Of a stretch of DNA of 64,000 nt, positions 23,911 through 36,467 are shown piece after piece. Every line of letters begins with the position of its first letter. The first letter of the stretch is position 1. The position numbers and the translations under genes are program-made. Source of the DNA: Ilex aquifolium (Eukaryota > Streptophyta > Magnoliopsida > Aquifoliales > Aquifoliaceae); contig OX637399.1 of NCBI GenBank assembly GCA_951799425.1, positions 11,710,501 to 11,774,500 of the forward strand, in the 5' to 3' direction. The notes under the pieces were generated by a model. That model was not told the DNA's origin. It saw only the letters and a program-made list of their open reading frames with translations, and searched no databases.

Positions 23911-26900
23911 ATGGCATATAGAGGGCGTGGACGCCGAGGCGGTAGGTGGAATAACCAACCACCTCCGGCCTTTGATCACCAAGCCTTTGCAGAGGCTATT
24001 GGTGAGACGGCGGCGACTATTGCACAGGCTAGTGCTACAGCCGCTACCATTGCACAGACGGGTGCAAACATGGGACAAGGAGGCTCGAGTAACCTCCAGA
24101 AGTTCAAGGCCCATCATCCTCCGGTTTTTCTGGGAGGTGCGGATCCAATGGTAGCAGATCGTTGGATTCGGCAAGTGGAGAAGATCTTGAGGGCTATGGA
24201 GATCACTTCCGATGCCACCAAGATAACTCTGGCAACTTTTCAGCTGGAGGGAGAGTCCCAGCTATGGTGGGATTGGGTGAAGGACTCCAGAAATTTGGAG
24301 GCCATGACTTGGGCAGAGTTCCGAGAGCTCTATATGGGAAAGTATTTCCCAGCAACTGCTCGACATGCTAAGGCCAAGGAGTTCCTAGAATTGAAGCAGG
24401 GAAATATGAATGTGCTAGAATACGTGGCCAAATTCACGGAGTTGGCCCGTTTTGCTGATGACTATGTGGCCTCAGACGTGGCCAAGGTACGTAAGTTCGA
24501 AGATGGACTGAAGTTGTCCATTCGAGGCAAGATTGTGGGACTTCTCCTGCAAGACCTCGATTCGATGGTCAAGACTGCAATAGCTATCGAGAGAGAGGTG
24601 GAGGATGCGCGCAACATCCGAGAAGCGGGTGTTAAGGACAAAAAGAAGGAGGGTCAATCCTCTTCTTCTAGTGCGGGAAAGAAACAAAGGACTTATGTTC
24701 CGCAGGGAGTTCAAGGGCAGAGCCGCGGCTATCAAGGCCAAGGCCGGGGTCGATTCTTCCAAGACGGGGGAAACTTCAGGACCGCCTTCCAGACGGGTCA
24801 GAAGACTTGTTATTTTTGTCACCAGCCGGGTCACATAAAGAAGGAGTGTCCTCGACTGCAGGGATCCCAGAGCTATGGGACATCCCAATCCCAGTCTTCT
24901 GTGGGACAGCCGCAGACACAGTTTGTTCCTCCTTACCCCTCCATGGGTCAAAGGAGCCAGTACCAATCACAGGGTGCTGCACAAGGCCCTACTACTTTCC
25001 GAGCGGGAACACCGCAAGCTGGCCAGATGGGCCAAGGCATGGGTAGAGGGCGAGGCCAGGGTTCACAGGCCGGGACTTCAGGGACCCAGGGGCGTGTCTA
25101 CGCCATTATGCCACAGACTGAGCCGGCAGATCAGTCGGTGATACAGGGTACATTTCTACTCTCTCGTTTATGGGCAAGAGTATTATTTGACTCTGGTGCA
25201 TCGCATTCATTCATTTCTGCATCTTGTGTGAAAGACTTGGGTTTAGAGGTTGAGACTTTAGAAGAACCATTACATGTGAGTTCTCCCCTAGGTGCTAGGG
25301 TGAGAATTGATCAGATATGTCGGGGTTGTGAGCTAGAGATCTCAGGGATTCTACTCACTGTGGACCTTCGGGTCATGGACATGTCGGAGTTCGATGTAAT
25401 CCTGGGAATGGATTGGTTGGCGGCACACCGAGTCGTCATTGATTGTGACCGGAAGCGGGTTACTGCTTACACATCGGATGGGGTTTGTTTCAGGTTTCAG
25501 GGGGATAAGCACGATGCTTTACCTCAAGCCGTGTACGACTCTAGATGGCACGGACAGTTGATGGGTTGGCTAGCAAGCCTTACCCTGGAGAACGAGGCGA
25601 GACAGGAGTTTGGTCTGCCTCGGGTTGTGTGTGATTATGAGGATGTTTTTCCGGGTGAACTTCCGGGATTACCTCCACATAGGGATGTAGATTTTAATAT
25701 AGAGTTGCATCCTGGTACATCACCCATTTCTATGACTCCACATAGGATGGCGCCTGCTGAGTTGCAAGAACTCAAGGTCCAATTGCAGGAATTGTTGGAT
25801 CGGGGTTTCATTAGACCGAGTACCTCACCTTGGGGCGCTCCGGTGTTATTTGCAAAGAAGAAGGACAAAACCCTTCGACTATGTATAGACTACCGGCAGT
25901 TGAATAGGGTTACTATCAAGAATAGGTACCCTTTGCCGAGGATTGATGACTTGTTTGATCAGCTGAGAGGGGCGCGGGTCTACTCCAAGATAGATCTCCG
26001 CACCGGTTATCATCAGTTGAGGGTTAGGGAGACAGATATCCCTAAGACGGCGTTTCGGACGCGTTATGGGCATTTCGAGTTCACAGTGATGCCTTTCGGA
26101 TTGACGAATGCCCCAGCGGCATTCATGGATCTCATGCATAGGGTGTTCCAACCCTACCTTGATCAGTTCGTCGTGGTTTTCGTTGACGACATCTTGATTT
26201 ACTCCAAGTCTGAGGAGGAGCATGAGGGTCACTTGAGGATCGTTCTTCAGATCTTGAGAGACCATCAGTTGTATGCCAAGTTCAGCAAATGTGAATTTTG
26301 GCTTACTGAGGTGAAATTTTTGGGACATGTGGTGTCGGCTTCGGGTGTATCCGTAGACCCGGAGAAGGTTGAGTCAGTCATGAATTGGGAGAGGCCGAAG
26401 TCAGTTTTTGAGATACGTAGTTTCTTGGGATTGGCTGGGTATTATCGGCGGTTTATCGAGGACTTCTCTAGGTTAGCTGCGCCTATGACGAAGTTGACTC
26501 GGAAGGAGGTCAAGTTCGAGTGGAATGATTCTTGCGAGAAGGCATTCCAGGAGTTGAAGAGGAGGCTTACTTCAGCTCCTATATTGATAGTCCCAGAAAG
26601 GGGACAGAGGTACACAGTCTATTGTGATGCCTCTAAGGACGGGCTCGGATGCGTTTTGATGCAGTCCGGGAGGGTCGTGGCTTATGGTTCTCGACAGTTA
26701 AAGACCCACGAGCAGAATTACCCCCCGCATGATATGGAGTTGGCGGCCATTGTCTTTGCCTTGAAGGCTTGGCGCCACTACTTATACGGTGAGCAGTTTG
26801 AGGTATTTTCAGACCATAAAAGTCTGAAGTACATCTTTACACAACGGGACCTCAATATGAGGCAACGCAGGTGGATGGAGTTTCTAGAGGACTATGACTT

Positions 26901-28533
26901 CACTTTGCATTACCATCCCGGTAAGGCAAATGTGGTCGCTGACGCACTCAGCCGGAAGTCACGGGGAGTCTTGGCTAGTATGGCTTCCCGAGAGTGGCAG
27001 ATGCTCGAGACTGTGGGACAGTTCGGGCTATGTTATATGGTTCAGGCTCAGGGTATTTTGGGGAGTTTGGTGGCTACGCCTTCCCTACTGAGCAAGGTTG
27101 TTGAGTCCCAGAGTCAGGACACGGAACTATTGTCCATCCGGGACCGTGTACAGGCAGGTACAGGTGACGAGGGCTGGGCCATTCACTCGGATGGTAGTCT
27201 TCGGTATCGAGGAAGGGTTGTGGTTCCTCAGTTGGCGGATCTAAGAGAGGAGATTCTTAGGGAATTTCATTGTTCCCGTTTTGCGGTTCATCCAGGGGGC
27301 ACGAAGATGTATCATGATCTTCGTCGTCAGTATTATTGGAGTGGGATGAAGGGACAAGTTGGTGAATTTGTTGGTAGATGTCTCACATGTCAGCAAGTGA
27401 AGGCTGAACACCAGAGACCAGCGGGATTACTCCAGCCTTTGGAGGTAGCTGAGTGGAAGTGGGAGCATGTCACGATGGATTTTGTGACTCATTTGCCACG
27501 GACATCGCGGGGACATGATGCGGTGTGGGTGATAGTGGACCGGCTTACCAAGTCGGCACACTTTTTGGCTGTGCGGATGACCTTCACATTGGAGGAATTC
27601 TGCAAGTTATATATACGAGAGATTGTCCGATTGCATGGGGTGCCCGTATCTATAGTATCGGATCGGGATCCCAGATTCACATCTCATTTTTGGGAGAGTT
27701 TCCAGCGAGCCATGGGGACTCAGTTGATGATGAGCACTGCTTTTCATCCCCAGACGGATGGTCAGTCAGAGAGGACTATCCAGACATTAGAGGACATGTT
27801 GCGGGCATGTGTCCTAGATCTCAAGGGTAGCTGGGAAGATCACTTACCCTTGGTGGAGTTCGCCTATAACAATAGTTATCAGGCGAGCATACAGATGGCA
27901 CCCTACGAGGCACTATATGGGAGGCCATGTCGATCTCCAGTTTGTTGGACAGAGGTTGGGGAGAGACCTGCTACGGGTCCGGATTTAGTTAGAGACACCT
28001 CAGAGAAGGTGGACTTGATACGGAAGCGTCTTCTCACGGCTCAGAGCCGGCAGAAGAGCTACGCCGATAGACGACGGCGACCTCTAGAGTTTGAGGTGGG
28101 AGATCATGTCTTCTTGAAGGTTATGCCTAAAAGAGGAGTGGTCCGGTTTGGTAAGCGGGGAAAACTGTCGCCGAGATACATCGGGCCCTTCGAGGTACTC
28201 GAGAGGGTGGGTACAGTTGCTTATCGGTTGGCGTTGCCGCCAAATTTATCGGGTGTTCACGCGGTGTTTCATGTCTCTATGCTCCGGAAGTATACTCCAG
28301 ATCTGACTCATGTGGTGGATTGGGGCGAGCTTTTTGTTGATGCGGATGGGACCTTCGAGGAGGGACCGGTGCGTATCATGGATAGCCGGGATCAGGTTTT
28401 GCGAGGCAAGACTGTGAGGCTAGTGAAGGTGCTGTGGCAGCACCGGGGAGTGGAAGAGGCAACATGGGAGCGCGAGGACACCGTACGTGCCAATTATCCT
28501 TTCTTGTTTGAGGATAGAGGTACGTTTTTATAG
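23911..28533 (+). CDS. Gag-Pol polyprotein of element B (1540 residues, uninterrupted)
   Basis: The polyprotein builds the virus-like particle and copies and integrates the element. Domains in order: Arg/Gly-rich N-terminus; Ala-rich helix; retrotransposon Gag/capsid (about residues 75-185); zinc knuckle [14 protein letters not shown] (about 300-313); aspartic protease with [12 protein letters not shown] (about 425-436); reverse transcriptase (about 620-800) with FVDD; RNase H (about 900-1015); integrase zinc region (about 1120-1162) and DD35E core (about 1190-1287); GPY/F-like region (about 1425-1475); and a C-terminal chromodomain-like segment (about 1482-1535). Single-frame Gag-Pol with a terminal chromodomain is typical of Tekay/Del. 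The first ATG follows the leader and matches the start seen in A and C. Chromodomains of this kind are thought to steer insertion to heterochromatin. Whether it is expressed cannot be seen. Confidence 0.95.
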   Translation: MAYRGRGRRGGRWNNQPPPAFDHQAFAEAIGETAATIAQASATAATIAQTGANMGQGGSSNLQKFKAHHPPVFLGGADPMVADRWIRQVEKILRAMEITSDATKITLATFQLEGESQLWWDWVKDSRNLEAMTWAEFRELYMGKYFPATARHAKAKEFLELKQGNMNVLEYVAKFTELARFADDYVASDVAKVRKFEDGLKLSIRGKIVGLLLQDLDSMVKTAIAIEREVEDARNIREAGVKDKKKEGQSSSSSAGKKQRTYVPQGVQGQSRGYQGQGRGRFFQDGGNFRTAFQTGQKTCYFCHQPGHIKKECPRLQGSQSYGTSQSQSSVGQPQTQFVPPYPSMGQRSQYQSQGAAQGPTTFRAGTPQAGQMGQGMGRGRGQGSQAGTSGTQGRVYAIMPQTEPADQSVIQGTFLLSRLWARVLFDSGASHSFISASCVKDLGLEVETLEEPLHVSSPLGARVRIDQICRGCELEISGILLTVDLRVMDMSEFDVILGMDWLAAHRVVIDCDRKRVTAYTSDGVCFRFQGDKHDALPQAVYDSRWHGQLMGWLASLTLENEARQEFGLPRVVCDYEDVFPGELPGLPPHRDVDFNIELHPGTSPISMTPHRMAPAELQELKVQLQELLDRGFIRPSTSPWGAPVLFAKKKDKTLRLCIDYRQLNRVTIKNRYPLPRIDDLFDQLRGARVYSKIDLRTGYHQLRVRETDIPKTAFRTRYGHFEFTVMPFGLTNAPAAFMDLMHRVFQPYLDQFVVVFVDDILIYSKSEEEHEGHLRIVLQILRDHQLYAKFSKCEFWLTEVKFLGHVVSASGVSVDPEKVESVMNWERPKSVFEIRSFLGLAGYYRRFIEDFSRLAAPMTKLTRKEVKFEWNDSCEKAFQELKRRLTSAPILIVPERGQRYTVYCDASKDGLGCVLMQSGRVVAYGSRQLKTHEQNYPPHDMELAAIVFALKAWRHYLYGEQFEVFSDHKSLKYIFTQRDLNMRQRRWMEFLEDYDFTLHYHPGKANVVADALSRKSRGVLASMASREWQMLETVGQFGLCYMVQAQGILGSLVATPSLLSKVVESQSQDTELLSIRDRVQAGTGDEGWAIHSDGSLRYRGRVVVPQLADLREEILREFHCSRFAVHPGGTKMYHDLRRQYYWSGMKGQVGEFVGRCLTCQQVKAEHQRPAGLLQPLEVAEWKWEHVTMDFVTHLPRTSRGHDAVWVIVDRLTKSAHFLAVRMTFTLEEFCKLYIREIVRLHGVPVSIVSDRDPRFTSHFWESFQRAMGTQLMMSTAFHPQTDGQSERTIQTLEDMLRACVLDLKGSWEDHLPLVEFAYNNSYQASIQMAPYEALYGRPCRSPVCWTEVGERPATGPDLVRDTSEKVDLIRKRLLTAQSRQKSYADRRRRPLEFEVGDHVFLKVMPKRGVVRFGKRGKLSPRYIGPFEVLERVGTVAYRLALPPNLSGVHAVFHVSMLRKYTPDLTHVVDWGELFVDADGTFEEGPVRIMDSRDQVLRGKTVRLVKVLWQHRGVEEATWEREDTVRANYPFLFEDRGTFL

Positions 28534-28588
28534 TCATTTACCATTACATGACTGTAGCATATGCATGAGATTGCATGTATGTGTACGT

Positions 28589-28626
28589 GAATTTCGGGGA
28601 CGAAATTCTTTTTAAGGGGGGAAGAA
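28589..28626 (+). other. Stem-loop and polypurine tract of element B
   Basis: GAATTTCG, a GGGA loop and CGAAATTC (28589-28608) are followed by AAGGGGGGAAGAA (28614-28626), directly before the 3' LTR. Confidence 0.88.
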
Positions 28627-31076
28627 TGTAAAACCCGGGAAATTTGGATTTTTTTAAAAAGGGCAAAATAGTAATTTGCCACTATAATGCGTATTTAAAA
28701 TACTCATGTTTTAGACCTCGGATGAGGAAACAGAGTTCGCTGTTGAATTCGTATCGCGAAAACGAGTCACCTTGTCAAATTTCGTCGAATTCCGAGATAG
28801 TCGGATTTTGCACGTCGTTCGAGGCGACTGCGTGGCGAATGACCTCACGAACGTCCCCATAAATGAGTTTTATAAAATTTCCTTAAAATTAAGTTTAAGT
28901 TTAAATAAAAGTAATTTGAACTTAAACCGGGACCAAATAAATCGTTTCGGGACGAAATCGAACCCGATTAAGCGAGGGACACGTGGCACGACGTAGGCCG
29001 AGTATTTAAAACTATAAATAGGGGTAAATATCTAGAAAATCAGATTATTTTTGCCCCTTGTGTTCTTGTTTGGCCGGCCAAGAGAGAGAGAAGAGAGAAA
29101 AGAGAGAAAACCTAAAACTCCAAGCTTTCTCCGTCGATTCCCGGAGTTCCGTCGCTCGGATTCTGTCGAACCAAGAGCTAAAGTCGATCACATCGACGAG
29201 GGCTACGCAACCACACCAAGAGCAAGGGATTTCACCGAAGATCCAAGAGAGGAGATTTGGGGGAAATCTAGACTTGGGCTTGGAAAGTGTTCTTGAAGCT
29301 TCCTTCGAGAGAATTACGCTTCAAGAGGTAGGGTTTCTCCTACTTGGGACTATTTTTACCTTAGGTGTTAGTAGACTAAGGGTTAAAAGTTATATATGCA
29401 TATGTATTGAAATATATATATGTCTATAGTTATGGTAATGGAAAGGGAGCATAGAGTTGGCCTAGGCTAACTTCTAGCTTGATGTTATTACATAGGAGTT
29501 CCATGTGGTTTCTCTTATAACCTGGTGACATTTGAGCTATATGGTTGCTTGGAATGTGTTATGTGAAAACATGACTTTAATGATTACTAGGTGTTTGATA
29601 AAATGCCTAGGTGAAATTGTGTGTGTTACTTGTATGATGCTATGTTATAACATGCTTGGGTGATTGTGAAATCATATGCTTAGGATATGGTTGTTGGATG
29701 AAGAGTGTTGTTGATATATGCATGAAATGATATATTGAACATAATGAGTTATGGTAGTTATGTGCTTTTGATATAATTGTCATTGATGTATTGGAAATGT
29801 TTATATGTTTGTCATGAGCATATTGAGCATTATGTTGTATGCAACGGAACATGGCATTGCATATGCATCTCATTACATGGGTGTGTGTGCATGGTTGATG
29901 TCAATACCACACTTGGGGATTGACAATATGGCTTGGGAAAAAGTTGGGTTGAAGACCTAGTTAAGCCGCTTGATTGCATGATAAATTGGGTCGGGATGAG
30001 CAAGAAGAGGCATGACGACCTCTCGGGTGAAAGACCCGGTGTTTGGGGGGTGCACTCCGTTGGTATAAGAGCCCATAAAGTGTACGGGTGTGGAAGACCA
30101 TTGGTTAAGTCCATAAAGAAGTCCGATCCCAAGAAAGACCCTAGTTTCAAAATATCATTTGATGTAAACATAAATGATGAAATGAAACACTTTGGCATTG
30201 CATCGTGTTGTATGAGTCGGTGAGAACTCGGGTTAAAATGCATGAGTGAGTGACATCTCATTTCATGGCATGGTATGTTGCATTCCAACTTAGAATGCAT
30301 GTCCTTTCGATAAATGATTGTTTGCAAATGAATGTTGCATGAGCATGAGCATCTAGGGGAAGAGTAGCCCTGGTAGGGTTTACTTTACTGGGCGTTGGCT
30401 CACCCTATACGGGAAACATTTCAGGTGTGGGGTTTGCACCGGCGGATGGCTCACTTGGAGAGCATCAAGAATGAAGGGGGCCGGCTTGTGGCCTTAGTTC
30501 GAGTTTTTGTAAAACTTTTGTATAAATTCCATTTGATGTGTAAATTTTGGAATTAAATGTAATGGAACTTGTATAAGTTGTGTATTATATGAAAAATCGT
30601 ATTATACATGTGTTGGATGAGTTAGGAATGTATTAGAATGGATTGGAAGTGAAAAACATAGGAAAAAGGCAAAATCGTACCGGTACGCGTACCGGTACGT
30701 AGACAGACAGAAGGCAGAGCGTACCGGTACGCGTACCGGTACGTCGATGTCCAGTGGGTTCAGTGTACCGGTACGCGTACCGGTACGCCCACCAAAACTC
30801 AGAATTTTTTTTATTTTTGTTTTCTTTGCCAAGCCTTTGGGCTATGTTTTTCCTTCCCTCCAATGATCAAATTGGACCCTAATGGGGTATGAATCATGGG
30901 GAGTTGGACTGGGGTTGGATCGAATAAATGCTGAACCGAATTTTCATTTTGGATTATAACCTCGGTTTAAGGATGTTATCGATGTGGTGTCGGGTTAAGC
31001 GACATCCACGGGTATTTCCGCGGGTTGATGGGTTGTCAACGGTTAATACAGGACCCCCGGAAAATGGGGCGTCACA
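28627..31076 (+). repeat. 3' LTR of element B
   Basis: This LTR is 2450 bp, about 99.7 % identical to 21033-23471, with the same promoter core and cassette plus one extra palindrome unit. Confidence 0.95.
30676..30787. repeat. Palindromic GTACCGGTAC cassette, element B 3' LTR (6 units)
   Basis: Three pairs of units with the same spacers as in the 5' LTR, one unit more than 23083-23182. Confidence 0.9.
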
Positions 31077-31401
31077 ACTCATGCTTGGGATGAAATTAAC
31101 AATGTAATGAGAATGCATTGCAAAGGAATGAAGTTCTTTAGTAACTAAATGCACACAAACATAAGCTATAAGTGAAAGCAATGAATACCCATTTTAAAAG
31201 TATGAAAAAGAAGAACTTTGATGCATTGATGGTGAAAGCTTTAAAAGAGAATTAAACTTCCAATGAACTTGTAGGAACTAGCATTAATGACATTCAATGA
31301 AGCTCTAAAGATTCTTACAGGAGATTACAAGACAATGTATTGAAGAAAATGTAAAAATCTCAATTTATCTCTCTAGAATACTATTCATCATCTTCTACCC
31401 A

Positions 31402-31403
<2 letters not shown>

Positions 31404-31441
<38 letters not shown>
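31404..31441. repeat. CT microsatellite in solo LTR G
   Basis: About 19 uninterrupted CT dinucleotides. The matching place in F's LTRs lacks it, so it expanded in G or its recent parent. Confidence 0.85.
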
Positions 31442-31445
<4 letters not shown>

Positions 31446-31775
31446 GTATCTCTCTGTGTAACCAATGCTGAAGAATAATGGAGTCCTCCTTCCCCCCAAA
31501 AACGTCCATAGTGTCTCTCCCAGCTGAGTGATGTGATCTCCATCCATAGGCTGTCAAGAGGGATGGGCTGGATAGGGTGGTGCAGAGCTAGCCTGCACAC
31601 CCAGCTCCATTCTTCTTCTCTCTCTTCATTTATCATTCAAGCTTCCAAAGTCAAATGGAGGGTGTTGGAGGGTGGTACAATGTGATGGAGGAGTCAGAGA
31701 TAAGTGGGAGAGTGATTGGTGGGTCCCTAAAAAATGGCAGACCTGAGTTGCAGAGATTGGGGCAGGGATAGCAGA

Positions 31776-31880
31776 CCGTACCGGTACTCAGTACCGGTAC
31801 CCCGAACTCCAGAGGCAGGACCGTACCGGTACTGCGTACCAGTACGCTATGTTCCAGTGGTCAAACCGTACCGGTACGCG
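31776..31880. repeat. Palindromic GTACCGGTAC cassette in solo LTR G (about 5 units)
   Basis: CCGTACCGGTAC-type units are arranged as pair, pair (one unit altered), single. The spacers are CCGAACTCCAGAGGCAGGA and one containing GTTCCAGTGG. The pair-spacer-pair-spacer plan and the TCCAGTGG word echo the Tekay cassette although the surrounding LTR is unrelated. Confidence 0.85.
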
Positions 31881-34767
31881 CTTCTGCTGCTTTGTCTGAT
31901 TTTTCTGATTTCTTCACTCCTGAGCCATTCTTTAGCCACTCTTTCATCCTCATTCACCTCAACTCATTTGGGAAGGCTTTAAGAAGCCTCATTTAGCGCC
32001 TTTTTTCTGCAAACACCAAACATCTTCGTTAAGAACTCTAATAATACAATTCCAATAATTTAACCCCCAAAAGCAATTGAAAATAGGATGATTAGCACCT
32101 AAAATATGCAAAGTTTTGTGCTAATCAATTATCACTGGATGAGTTTCATCCTCCACCAAGAAGACATATTTCAAGTCAGCCGGAAGAGGTTTCAACTCTG
32201 GTTTGATAACTACAACACTAGGCTCTACAAACTTAGTTTCAGAAGGCAATAATTCTTCAAATATAGGAATCCACGTTTCAATGGTTGACATATCGACAAA
32301 CTCATTATTTTGCACAAACTCTAATACATGTGACTCTTTCTTTGTACAAGCATTTTCAAACAGGTTTTGAGTTAAGGACTCAATGCAATTTACTTCATAC
32401 AGTTCTTCTTCCTCTCTGGATTGTTTTGCAATGTTGAACACATTCAATTCCAAAGTCATATTTCCAAATGAAAGTTTCATGATTCCATTCCTATAATTAA
32501 TCAATGCATTTGATGTAGCTAGGAATGGTTGACCTAAAATGACAGGAATTTGTGTAGAGACATGCAAGACTGGTTGTGTATCGAAGACAATAAAATTCAC
32601 TGGGAAATAAAACTTATCAACTTGAACAAGTACATCCTCCACAATTCCACGTGGAATTTTCACTGAACGATATGCCAGCTGCAATGTGACATTAGTGGGT
32701 TTTAATTCACCCAACCCTAACTGCTTATATACATAATATGGAAGTAGATTAACACTAGCTCCAAGATCAAGCAGGGCTTGCTCAATCTAGAAGTTTTCGA
32801 TTATGCATGAAACTATAGGACTCCCAGGATCTTTGTACTTAAGAGGAGTCCTATGCTGAATGATATCACTAGCCTGCTCAGTTAAAAATGCTATTTTCTG
32901 TACATTGATCCTTCTTTTCACTATGCAAAGGTCTTTTAGAAACTTGGCATAGGATGAGACTTGCTTGATTGCATCCAACAAGGGGATGTTAATCTTTACT
33001 TGCTTAAAAAACTCAAAGATTTTAGCACGATTGTTCAATGGTTGAGGCTTCTTGACTCTTAGAGGAAAAGGTAACGGAACAAGACTTGAATTTTCTTTAT
33101 CATTTGGCAACTCTGTTTCCTTTTCAATCACAGGTTCAGGCTCAATTGGTTCATTTACTACGATTGACTCAGCTATGGGCTCTAGAGTTTTCACTTTAAT
33201 GGTCTTGTCAATCACCTTACCACTTCTTAGTGTGGTAATTGCTTGGACTTGGCTATGGGAGTGTTCGGAAGACATGACATTAGCCTGGTTTTGACCCAGT
33301 GAAGGTTTAGGTTGAGATGGTTTCCCTTCTCCGTTGTACTCAAAGATTGGGTCAATTTGGCTAAATGACTCTTAATATCCTCAATATTCTGTGAAGTTTG
33401 AGCTTTGAAATGATTAAATGCATGAGTGGTTTAAGTATTGACACTCATTTGACTCTAAATGAACTAGTTCATGGTGTCCTCTAAACTCCTCTTATGTGGG
33501 GGTGGATAATGCTGATAAGACTACTGAGTTTGGGGTTATGACAAAGGTGGACCTGGTGGCTGAGTCATAGACTGTGTATTTTTCCAGCTAAAATTCGGGT
33601 GATTCCGCCACCTTGGGTTATAGGTTTCAGAATAGAGGTTGGAATAAGACTTGTTAAACTTTGAAATGAAATTGGTTTGTTCCATCAAGACTTCTTTGAA
33701 TGCTGGAATGGTGGGACATTCCCTCGTGGTATGTCCTGACAATGCACAGATTCCACATGACTGCTCAGTGAGAGACACAGAAGAAACTTCGCTGGTTTTT
33801 TTCATTTCTAGGGCTTCAAGCTTTCGGGACAAGGTAGCCATTTTGGCCCTTAGATCATCATCTTCTTTTAACACGTATTTCCTTCCTTGGGATGAAGATG
33901 ACTTATTTTCGACAAAATTTGGTGAGGCCGAGTCCCACATTTGGGAACTCTCAGAAATGGTATCAAAAAACTCAAATGCATCATTGGGACTCTTACCCAT
34001 GAATTCCCCCTGAGCCATCATTTCAACAAACTGACGCAGTGCAAATGGGAGGACGTCATAGAAGAAACCAACTAATGTCCAACTTTCAAATGCATGATGT
34101 GGGCAAGCTTGGAGAAGATCCTTAAATCTCTCCCAACATTGATAAAAAGTTTCTCCTTCTTTCACTCAAAAATTCATAATTTGATGCCTTAATGCATTAG
34201 TATGGTGCATAGGAAAAAACTTCTTGAAAAATTCGGTTTGCGAAACTTGCCAACTTGGAATAGATTGAGCTTTTAAAGAATTTAGCCACTGTTTAGCCTT
34301 ATCCTTTAAAGAGAAAGGAAAAATTTTCAACCGGGCCATTTCAGAATTATCTTGCACAACACCACATACTTCCTCAAATTCTTTCATACGCAAATATGGA
34401 TTTTCAGACTCAAGACCATGAAATTGTGGCAAAAGATGTATTGTCCCTTCCTTAATGTTAAAATTTGGAGCATTAGTGGGAAAAGCAAAACATGACGAGA
34501 CACTAGCATGCGTGGGATGCAAGTATTCTCTTAAAGGTCGAACGTTTTGAACTACATCTTGTTTCCTTTGATTATTATTAGCCATGCTCAACTCATAAGA
34601 GTCAGAAGATGCTAGTGACGATGAAGATGACGAAGATGAAGGACTGGATTGATTTACAGACCCCACTGATGACTTATCAGACATAAACAATGAAAATACA
34701 ACAAACAATATATACACATATAATACAAACTAGACAACTTCCCTGTTTGTTTTGAAATCACCGTAAC

Positions 34768-34785
34768 TCCCCGGCAACTGTGCCA
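34768..34785 (-). other. Primer-binding site of element D (tRNA-Asp type)
   Basis: On the minus strand TGGCACAGTTGCCGGGGA, a slightly diverged form of the tRNA-Asp site used by Athila and related elements, lies a few bases inside the LTR edge at 34793. Confidence 0.8.
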
Positions 34786-35590
34786 AAAAGCTTGATCTGA
34801 CCTGATTTACATCATACACCAAAGTATAAGAGGTCAAATTTCAACATTTCTTGGTTAAGTCCAAGGTCGAACCCACAGGAAGCTAACTGTTGGTATTCAA
34901 AATAGGAACAGTAAAATTATCGTGTGTGTAATATGCAACAAAATAGCTTGTGGCATGAGCTTAGAATTATCAAATAAATACCTAACTAAAACTTGGAAAA
35001 ATAATGATAAAAAGGTACTCTTCAGTGCGAGGATCTGACATGCTTTATATTGTTTATTTATGAAAATGCCACCTTACAACAATTAACTTTCATTTCACTG
35101 GAAAGCTAACCGGTAGGTTTGATGTATAACTGAACCATATCACAACAACTGATTAGGTTAGCCGGAAGGTCTATGTACCATGCATCAATCAAATAACCTT
35201 AGTAAACCCAAAGGTGAACCATTCAAAAGGTTTACTCTATCTATTTAATCGGCAGGTTGATGATATAATGATGATAGAGTTCCGGTTTATGCATTGAATC
35301 AAAAAGCAATGGCTATGGCGAGATTTAACCCATCTATAACTAATCTCCCAACTGTTACATAAAGCCCAACAATGTGCATCACCGTATCATACATGAAGTA
35401 CGTAATAATAATCAATAGAATGGTATAAATCAGTAGGCTTTGCTCGGTGTTCATAACCATGGGCATATTATAAATGTAACCATCCATGAATTATGGAAGG
35501 TATAAACATTAACGCATAAATAAAATATCGTCATTTTCATAACTTAAACAGTATTACACATGTTTTCACCCTTCATCGAAGAGTATAAAC

Positions 35591-36467
35591 TGATGTGGAT
35601 TTTGTCAAAAATAACGAGATCCAACAACAAAAAAAAGGAACCCAAGATCGTTCTACGATCAGATTTGAATGATATACCTCGACCTGTTGTTTACGACAAA
35701 CAAGAACCTTGGTATATATGACCTCAACCCATTGTTTATTGTGAAAATAAGAACCTTGGTATAAGGAAGACACCACAAACGGTGGTGGAATTCTATTTGA
35801 TAAGTCGCTGGTGAACGCCACGAGAAATCCCGATAAGTTCGAATAGTTTTTCAAAGAACCGCAGAGAAAACACTCTCCAATTTTGCTGAATAATGATCTG
35901 CTCTTTTCATTGATTAAACACCTATTTATAAGGCTGGCCATTACAAGGAAAATTCCTAAAATCCTAATCTGCTAAGCAGACAAATCCTAATCTACTAAGG
36001 AGACAAATCCTAATCTGCTAAGGAAACAAATTCTAATAAGAGTTTATATTTTGACAATCCAAACCCAAATAGGAATAACTAAAGATTAAAACTCTTACTT
36101 GCCTAAAAGAAGAAAAAGAAAGACAATCAGCCCTTTAATTGGCTGATCACACGCCTAAAATAGAAAAATGAAAGTAAATGGCATGCAAGCCATGCAAGCC
36201 TTACAATCAGACCCAAAAAAATGAGTATTCTTAAACATGCCAATTTAAGCTTAGCCTTGACCAAATTCTTCTAGAACTTGAATCATGTTGCTGAGTCTTT
36301 GTTGCTCACGTGGATCATGCTCAATGGGCCTCCACGAATTTTCTTGAGTCCATGCCTTTTGAATCAGTCTGTTGAGTACATCTTTAAACTTCCTTGCTCA
36401 TGCTCTCGTAACCGGCCCAATTGGGACTTGAACTAGATCCCTTCTAGTTGTGCTAGGATTTGCATCA
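35591..36467 (-). repeat. 3' LTR of element E (left)
   Basis: This LTR is 877 bp, TGATGTGG...TTTGCATCA, next to a purine tract (minus-strand AAGAGGAAGGGAA, 36468-36480). It holds three copies of a 23-bp repeat at 35961-36029. Confidence 0.88.
35961..36029. repeat. 23-bp minisatellite, left LTR of E (3 copies)
   Basis: Units begin at 35961, 35984 and 36007 (ATCCTAATCTGCTAAG followed by GGAGACAA or a close variant); a decayed unit follows. The right LTR has seven. Confidence 0.9.

Larger units (their letters stand above)
21033..31076 (+). mobile_element. Element B: Tekay/Del-type retrotransposon, looks whole
   Basis: The target duplication ACTCA is exact (21028-21032, 31077-31081). The LTRs (21033-23471, 28627-31076) are TG...CA bounded and differ by about seven substitutions, a one-base and a 12-base length change. 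That is about 0.3 %, so insertion was very recent. The iMet primer-binding site, one uninterrupted Gag-Pol frame, the stem-loop and the polypurine tract are all in place. Clade: the long LTRs, single frame and C-terminal chromodomain fit Tekay/Del chromoviruses. It sits in solo LTR G within D. Confidence 0.96.
20388..32127 (-). mobile_element. Element G: solo LTR of the F family, split by element B
   Basis: The target duplication ATTAT is exact (20383-20387 and 32128-32132). The G sequence (20388-21032 plus 31082-32127, about 1.69 kb) aligns along its length with the LTRs of element F: same opening (GTGTCACTCTC and CTCCCCAA words), same end type (TGTGCTAATCA versus TGTGCTCATCA) and the same palindrome site. 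No interior or second LTR is present, so this is a solo LTR left by LTR-LTR recombination. Orientation is taken from F. It lies in D's pol and holds B. Confidence 0.85.
17898..34717 (-). pseudogene. gag-pol remnant of element D (split by G and B)
   Basis: Read right to left: a serine-rich Gag start near 34717, a capsid-like part (about 34600-33900), a CX2CX4HX4C zinc knuckle (near 33730), a protease with a GQPFLATSNALI segment (near 32500), reverse transcriptase with FMDDFSIYG (near 19710), RNase H (near 19015-19215) and integrase with an HHCC-like and WGIDFMGSFP region (about 18310-18600). All match Athila. The solo LTR G (20388-32127) is inserted between protease and reverse transcriptase. 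Numerous further breaks are present. Confidence 0.85.

Noticed and set aside
31388-31636. An Arg-Glu repeat protein
   Set aside because: It is the translation of the CT microsatellite in solo LTR G.
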